This document shows, one piece after another, positions 59,165-64,000 of a stretch of DNA of 64,000 nt. A program made the position numbers and the translations under genes. This DNA is from Halorarum salinum (GTDB lineage Archaea; Halobacteriota; Halobacteria; Halobacteriales; Haloferacaceae): contig NZ_CP058579.1 of NCBI RefSeq assembly GCF_013402875.1, forward strand, positions 186,001 to 250,000, given 5' to 3'. Position 1 is the first letter of the stretch. The number at the start of each line of letters is the position of its first letter. A model generated the notes under the pieces. The model was not told the DNA's origin and did not search any database. It was given only the letters and a program-made list of their open reading frames with translations.

Positions 59165-60345
59165 GTCGGGTCCTGCTATTCGCCCGGGAACTCCCGCACC
59201 CGCCGAACGCCGGCGATCGTATCGTCACCTTCGGGTTCGTCCGCGCGCTGGCCGAGCGCGGCCACGAGGTGCACGTGCTCGCGTACAGCCGGGAGGGGGA
59301 CGACGGCGACGCCGCGGCGCTCCGCGAGGAGTGTGCGTCCGTCCGACGCGTCCCCCGGCCCGACCGAGGGCTCCCGGCGCCGCTGTGGAAGGCGACCCAG
59401 CACTTCCGCGGGCGCTCGCACGTGATGGCGACGTTCGATTCGGCGGCGTTCAGGGCGGCGGCGGCCGACCGCGTGCGCGACCTGAACCCGGACGCGGTGC
59501 TCGCACAGCACCCCTACATGGGGCAGGTCTTCCGCGACGACGCGGTGGCGTCGGCCATCGAGTCGGCCGGCGCTCGGCGGGTAACGAACGCCCACGTCGT
59601 CGAGTATCTCGCCCACGAGCGGCGCCGCGAGTACGCCGAGGGCCTCCGGACGCACGTCGCCCTGACGTTCGAAATCCCCCGCCTCCGGGGAGCTGAACGG
59701 GCCGTCTACGAGGCGTCTGACCGGACGCTCGTGCTCGGAGAGACGGACCGCCGCGAACTCGGGTCCAGCGTCCACGGCCTGGTCACGACCCAGCGGGTGG
59801 CCCTCGACCCCGACCGCTACGACCCCGCCGCGGCCGACGACGAGGTTCCCGGCCGACTGCTGTTCTTCGGCTCCTACGACTGGTTCCCGAACGCGGACGC
59901 GATCACGCACATCTGCGAGGAGGCGTTCCCGGCGGTCCGGCGGGCGCACCCGGACGCCGAGCTCCTGGTCGCCGGTCGCGACGCACCGCCCGCCGTGCGG
60001 GCGCTCGGCGAGCGGCCGAGCGTCGAGTTCGTCGGCGAGGTGGATGACCTCGGTGCGCTGGTCCGGACGGCGAGCGCCATCGTCGCGCCGATACGGGTCC
60101 GCGGCGGCGTCCGGATCAAGGTGCTGGAGTCGATGGCCTGGGAGGTGCCCGTCGTCACGACGCCCGCCGGGGTCGAGGGGATCGAGGCGACGCCCGGCGA
60201 GGACCTGCTCGTCGCCGACGGTGCGGACGCGCTGGCCGACGCAACGGTCGGCGTCCTTGAGGACCGGGAACGCAGGCGCGCGATGGCGCGCAACGCCCGC
60301 GAGACCGTTCGGAAGCGGTACTCCGTGGGGGCGGTCGCCGCGTAG
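59161..60345 (+). CDS. GT4-family glycosyltransferase
   Basis: A 394-residue enzyme. It starts MSRVLLFARELPHPPNAGDR; donor-half motifs are LLFFGSYDWFPNADAITHIC and VAPIRVRGGVRIKVLESMAW with the ESMAWEVPVV acid pair. The sequence is typical of capsule-type glycosyltransferases. The ATG overlaps the previous stop by four bases (ATGA), so the inositol-phosphate synthase and the two GT4 genes form one coupled unit. It ends 66 bp before a convergent gene. Confidence 0.92.
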   Translation: MSRVLLFARELPHPPNAGDRIVTFGFVRALAERGHEVHVLAYSREGDDGDAAALREECASVRRVPRPDRGLPAPLWKATQHFRGRSHVMATFDSAAFRAAAADRVRDLNPDAVLAQHPYMGQVFRDDAVASAIESAGARRVTNAHVVEYLAHERRREYAEGLRTHVALTFEIPRLRGAERAVYEASDRTLVLGETDRRELGSSVHGLVTTQRVALDPDRYDPAAADDEVPGRLLFFGSYDWFPNADAITHICEEAFPAVRRAHPDAELLVAGRDAPPAVRALGERPSVEFVGEVDDLGALVRTASAIVAPIRVRGGVRIKVLESMAWEVPVVTTPAGVEGIEATPGEDLLVADGADALADATVGVLEDRERRRAMARNARETVRKRYSVGAVAA

Positions 60346-60411
60346 CTGGAATCGAACCTCGGCCTCTGAGGGCGGCATCGGTCGCGGCCGATACGCCGGT
60401 TCGTCCCGTCC

Positions 60412-61506
60412 TCAGTCCGATCGTGACTCGCGGGCCGCCTCCCGCACCCGCTCCACGAGTGTCAGCGTCCAGTAGCTCTCCTCGGGGTCGCAGGGCGGCC
60501 GACGGCCCGCCTCGAGCGCCCTCGACGCCCGGTCGAGGAGGTAGTAGTGGCCGTCGGGGCTCCCGCGGAGGTGGACGTCGAACTCGTCCTCGACGTACTC
60601 CTTCCCGTACTTCCGGAGGTTCCGGGCGAGCCCCTCGACCGCGTTGCGGGAGACCGCGAGGTTGCGGCGGAACCGCTCCTCTGGGAAGTGGTACGGACCC
60701 GCCTCGGCGTCGCGCTCGTCGACGGTCATCGAGGGGAAGTCGACCGTCAGCGAGCCGTCGGCGCCGAGGACGCGGACGGCCGTCCCCCGCGAGGAGTCGC
60801 TGAGCTGGGTGACCGAACAGAGCGTCCCGCCCTCGCCGACGTACTGGAGCTGAACCCCGTCGTAGGCGACGTCACGGTCGTACTCGCCGACCAGGCGCGT
60901 GCGGACGTCGACGCTCGACTCGTCCCGCGGGTACCCCCCGAGCGCGAGCGTGAGGTACAGCGGATGGGGCATCCCCTCCTCCAGCGAGCCGCCGGGGAGG
61001 TCGAACACCCAGTCGCCGCGATACGTCTCGTCGGGCGGGCCCTCCCCGGCCACGGTCGTCTGGACAGCCCGGACCGGCCCGACGTCCCCGTCCGCGATTC
61101 GGCGTCGCACCTCCCGCACCACGGGGTAGTAGAGCCAGTTGTGGACGACCGAGACCGGCACGTCCCGATCGTCGGCGAGATCGGTCAACTCCTCCAGTTC
61201 ATCCCGCGTGGTCGTCGCCGGCTTCTGTACGAGCAGCGGGACGCCGGCCTCAAGGACCCGCCGACCCAATTCGAGGTGCGTCCCGACCGGCGTGGCAACG
61301 TGCACCCAGTCGAGCGACTCCTCCGACAGCATCGTCCCCACGTCGGCGTAGGAGCGCGCGCCAAACTCGGCGGCGGCCTCCTCGGCGCGGTCGGCGTCGA
61401 CGTCGCAGACGGCACGCAGTTCGGTCCGCGGGTTGCGTGACAGCGCCGGGAAGTGGTTGTTCGAAGCCACGACGCCCGCGCCGACGACCGCGGTCCGGAG
61501 GGTCAT
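60412..61506 (-). CDS. Gfo/Idh/MocA family oxidoreductase
   Basis: A 364-residue dehydrogenase with AVVGAGVVASNNHFPALSRN (NAD site), LVQKPATTTRDELEELTDLA (the EKP-like QKP near 95) and VHNWLYYPVVREVRRRI. It probably oxidises or reduces a sugar or inositol; relation to the WbpB-like enzyme at 10929 is distant. Inositol dehydrogenase is one possibility given the nearby inositol-1-phosphate synthase. The ATG at 61506 begins the fold; a TTTTTGAAA element (61540-61527) gives a plausible TATA 21-34 bp upstream. It converges with the GT4 gene, and shares a strand with the next gene. Confidence 0.88.
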   Translation of the reverse strand: MTLRTAVVGAGVVASNNHFPALSRNPRTELRAVCDVDADRAEEAAAEFGARSYADVGTMLSEESLDWVHVATPVGTHLELGRRVLEAGVPLLVQKPATTTRDELEELTDLADDRDVPVSVVHNWLYYPVVREVRRRIADGDVGPVRAVQTTVAGEGPPDETYRGDWVFDLPGGSLEEGMPHPLYLTLALGGYPRDESSVDVRTRLVGEYDRDVAYDGVQLQYVGEGGTLCSVTQLSDSSRGTAVRVLGADGSLTVDFPSMTVDERDAEAGPYHFPEERFRRNLAVSRNAVEGLARNLRKYGKEYVEDEFDVHLRGSPDGHYYLLDRASRALEAGRRPPCDPEESYWTLTLVERVREAARESRSD

Positions 61507-61564
61507 GCGTGTCGCCGGTGGGCACACGTTTCAAAAACGGTTCCCCGCGCAAACGACGGGTCGT

Positions 61565-62734
61565 TCAGGGGGTCCCCCGGCGGAACGACAGGTCACCTGT
61601 CGATCCGGCCGCGACGGCGCGGCGCACCTCGCGGTGGAACCGGTCGCGCCCGAACCGGCGCTCGACGCGCCCGGGGTCCGTCAGGAGTTCCCGTTGGAGG
61701 CTCGGGTCCGAGAGTACGCAGTCGATCCGCTCGACGGCCTCGTCGACGGTGTCGTAGGTGAGTTCGTCCCGTCCGTCCACGACGTCGCGCTGGCCGCCGT
61801 CGTTCGGGACGAACGGGAGCGCACCGCCCGCAACGAACTCGGCGACGACCATCCCGAAGTGCTCGTAGCGCTTCCCGTGGAGGCCGTACCGGTGGGTGCA
61901 GACGAGGTCGACGAGGCGCTCGCGGGACACTTCCCCCTCGAGGCTCACGTGCGGCCGCTCGGCCGCCATGTCGGCGAGACGCTCGCGGTAGTCGCGGTCG
62001 TAGGCGGGGCCGACGAGGTGGAGGTGGACGTCGTGGCCGCGCTCCCTGACCCGGTCGACGATGCGGACGCCGTCCTCGACGTTCTTGTACGGCGCGAGGC
62101 GGCCGACCGTCAGGAAGCCCCCCTCCCGCTCGTCCCACGGCCGGGGGTCGAACCCCCGCGTGTCAACCGGCGGGTGGACGACCGACGGGCGCACCCCGTA
62201 GGCGTCCTGGACGACGTCGGCCATCCACGACGAGTTGGTGAGCAGGCGACTGTCCCGTATCCGCTCGGCGTCGTAGCCGCCGAGCAGGTACGAGAGGCGG
62301 TCGTACGCGTGGTCGAGGAAGCCGTCCTCCCCGACCCGCTTCGAGACGACCAGCCGCGCGAACCGCGGGGTGTGGACGTACTGGACGAGCGGACCGGGGA
62401 CGCTCAGTTCGTTGTCGGTGGCGACGACGGCGTCGAACTCGTCGGCGTGCGCGGCGACGAACCGGTTGAGCAGCGCGTTTCGCAGGTTGAACAGCGTGAG
62501 TCCGGTCGCCCCCTCGACCGCGTCGAGGAGCCGTCGCCGTCGGTCGGCCGTGCGAACCTCGACGCCGGTCACGTCGCTCCGGAAGTAGCCGTTCAAGGTC
62601 TCCAGGTCCGGTTCGACCAGCGTCAGGAGCGTGACGTCGTGGTCGTCCTGGAGCGCCTCGAGCACGTTCATGGCGACCGCCTCGCCGCCGCCCTTCGCCA
62701 TCAGATCGACGTGTGCGACTGCGACGTAATGCAT
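61565..62734 (-). CDS. GT4-family glycosyltransferase
   Basis: A 389-residue enzyme. It starts MHYVAVAHVDLMAKGGGEAV; the donor half has LTVGRLAPYKNVEDGVRIVD and the E-containing FGMVVAEFVAGGALPFVPND. It is upstream (on the minus strand) of the Gfo/Idh gene with a 58-bp gap and is likely cotranscribed. The acceptor is unknown. Confidence 0.9.
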   Translation of the reverse strand: MHYVAVAHVDLMAKGGGEAVAMNVLEALQDDHDVTLLTLVEPDLETLNGYFRSDVTGVEVRTADRRRRLLDAVEGATGLTLFNLRNALLNRFVAAHADEFDAVVATDNELSVPGPLVQYVHTPRFARLVVSKRVGEDGFLDHAYDRLSYLLGGYDAERIRDSRLLTNSSWMADVVQDAYGVRPSVVHPPVDTRGFDPRPWDEREGGFLTVGRLAPYKNVEDGVRIVDRVRERGHDVHLHLVGPAYDRDYRERLADMAAERPHVSLEGEVSRERLVDLVCTHRYGLHGKRYEHFGMVVAEFVAGGALPFVPNDGGQRDVVDGRDELTYDTVDEAVERIDCVLSDPSLQRELLTDPGRVERRFGRDRFHREVRRAVAAGSTGDLSFRRGTP

Positions 62735-63086
62735 GGTCGTACCGGGTTCGTGAATCCGCGGCCGGTCGGCTTCCGTCGTGGGGACGGCGGGGACGCCGAC
62801 CGACGGGGGAACGAACCGACGGCCGCTCGTCCGTTAATGAAGGCGCTTGCGAGGGCCGGTCACTTCGCGAGGCATCGCCGACGTCGCCGCCGGCCGGACG
62901 ACCGGCCGGTGCGGCGGGCCACCCCGTCCCGGATGCGTCCGTCGGCGGCGTCGGAAACGTCCCCTCCCCGGCCGACCGCCGGGTCGATCCGCCGCCATCC
63001 CGGGCGGGAGTCGGTTGCAAGCGCTCGCATGCACCAGCCTTTGGGCGGCCGAGGGGAACCTACTCGGTCGGGGCCACTCACGGCAC
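62735..63086. other. Divergent intergenic region
   Basis: About 350 bp between the two glycosyltransferase genes. I see no convincing ORF and no dyad element. CCGTTAATGAAGG near 62830 is the most AT-rich word. Promoters for both flanking genes should lie here but are not clear. Confidence 0.5.
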
Positions 63087-64000
63087 ATGCACCTCCTCAC
63101 CGCGACCCACGACCTCTACCCGGACCCCGGCAGCGGCGGGACCGGCCGGTACGTGTACGAGACCGCCCGCCGCCTCGTCGACCGGGGCCACCGCGTCTCC
63201 GTCCTCACCCGGCGGCGGGGTGACGTCCCCGAACGGGAGCGGATAGACGGCGTCGACGTCCGCCGATACGACGTCGACGTCGCCGGCGAGTCGGCGCCGT
63301 CGATAGCCGCACAGCTTCCGCGCGCCCGCCGGACCGTCGCCGGGTTTCTCGAGGAACTCGGCGCGACCGGTCGCGGGGACGCCGACGTGGACCTCCTGAG
63401 CTTCCAGGGGCCGCTCACGTCGCTCCTCGCACACCGCGCCGCCGCGCCCGACCTTCCCCGCGTCTACACCTTCCACAGCCCATGGTCCACCGAGTACCGC
63501 ATCCGGGCGCGCCACGAGGCGAACCACGGGACGGCACGGCGCCGCATCAACGCCCTGCTCCGCCGCCGCGTCGAGTCGCGGGTGCTCGCCGCGAGCGACG
63601 GGGTGGTGACGCTCAGCGAGTACATGGCCGACCGACTCGCGGCCGTCCACGGCGACGGCATCGACCCGTCGGTCGTCCCCGGCGGCGTCGACGTCGACCG
63701 GTACGCCCCCGACGCGGGCTCGTTCCGGCCCGTCTCCGACGACGAGGGCGTCTCGTTTCTCACGGTCCGGCGGCTCTCGCCGCGGATGGGACACGCGACG
63801 CTGCTGGAGGCGTTCGCGTCCGTCGCGGAACGGCACCCCGACGCGAGGCTGTACGTCGCGGGCGACGGCCCGTTGCGGGACGAACTTCGGAGGAGAGCCG
63901 GACGGCTCGGCGTCGCCGACCGGACGACGTTCCTCGGCTACGTCCCCGACGCGGACCTGCCGGCCGCCCACGCCAGCGCGGACGTGTTCGTCCTGCCGAC
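63087..64000 (+). CDS. GT4-family glycosyltransferase, partial at the window end
   Basis: Starts MHLLTATHDLYPDPGSGGTG and reads open to the last base (about 304 residues visible). It has VYTFHSPWSTEYRIRARHEA in the acceptor half and FLTVRRLSPRMGHATLLEAF, LYVAGDGPLRDELRRRAGRL in the donor half; the usual lysine-containing motif is present as RRLSPRMG. The C-terminal part is outside the window. It continues the second glycan cluster. The ATG at 63087 begins the family motif. Confidence 0.9.
   Translation, partial: MHLLTATHDLYPDPGSGGTGRYVYETARRLVDRGHRVSVLTRRRGDVPERERIDGVDVRRYDVDVAGESAPSIAAQLPRARRTVAGFLEELGATGRGDADVDLLSFQGPLTSLLAHRAAAPDLPRVYTFHSPWSTEYRIRARHEANHGTARRRINALLRRRVESRVLAASDGVVTLSEYMADRLAAVHGDGIDPSVVPGGVDVDRYAPDAGSFRPVSDDEGVSFLTVRRLSPRMGHATLLEAFASVAERHPDARLYVAGDGPLRDELRRRAGRLGVADRTTFLGYVPDADLPAAHASADVFVLP

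Overview
The window is chromosomal DNA of a halophilic archaeon (class Halobacteria). The evidence is the strongly GC-rich sequence, very acidic Asp/Glu-rich proteins, several Tat-type lipoproteins (RR motif plus a Leu-Ala-Gly-Cys lipobox), regulators of the bacterio-opsin-activator (Bat/HTH_10) type, archaeal TATA boxes close to start codons, and haloarchaeal families such as DUF1616, DUF354 and GvpH/Hsp20. I cannot name the genus. No rRNA, tRNA, CRISPR array, insertion sequence or replication origin was recognised.

Layout. (1) 0.1-4.4 kb: two Bat-type regulators. (2) 4.6-19.7 kb: a cell-surface polysaccharide/glycan cluster. It holds a GT2 glycosyltransferase, a polysaccharide-deacetylase-like protein, an LpxD-like acyltransferase, a DegT aminotransferase, a Gfo/Idh dehydrogenase, a hexapeptide acetyltransferase, two nucleotide-sugar 6-dehydrogenases, a DUF354 protein, a GT4 and a large GT-C-like membrane protein. 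The enzyme set resembles the WbpA/B/E/D route to UDP-diacetamido-uronic acids. (3) 20-21.7 kb: a membrane-anchored winged-helix protein and a DsbA-like lipoprotein. (4) 22.1-31.3 kb: a full UDP-GlcNAc supply set (GlmS, a GlmU-like protein, GlmM) with an asparagine-synthase-like protein and a flippase carrying a long Thr/Pro tail. (5) 31.6-36 kb: a rhodanese lipoprotein, a cysteine-rich small protein and an NhaC antiporter. (6) 36.1-42.9 kb: a broken phosphodiesterase gene and the phosphate uptake operon pstS-C-A-B-phoU. (7) 43-47.7 kb: assorted housekeeping genes. (8) 47.7-64 kb: a second glycan cluster with flippases (one intact, one broken), several glycosyltransferases, an alkaline-phosphatase-superfamily protein and inositol-1-phosphate synthase. 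It runs off the window end.

The genes work together as follows. UDP-GlcNAc made by the Glm enzymes can feed the 6-dehydrogenase/aminotransferase/acetyltransferase set. Its products would be assembled by the GT enzymes, exported by Wzx-type flippases and finished by GT-C or deacetylase-type enzymes.

Two patterns stand out and I do not know either from the literature. First, a 17-bp dyad, roughly CTTAT-N7-ATAAT/G, lies in front of almost every transcription unit from 4.4 to 31.6 kb, usually exactly 28-31 bp before a start codon. Unrelated promoters in the window (nhaC, pstS) lack it. Second, many of the glycan units are preceded by a tiny ORF (4 to 51 codons) whose stop overlaps or abuts the start of the real gene. 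Two of these tiny ORFs start exactly 29 bp from the dyad, as leaderless genes would. Together they suggest a dedicated transcription-translation control system for surface-glycan genes.
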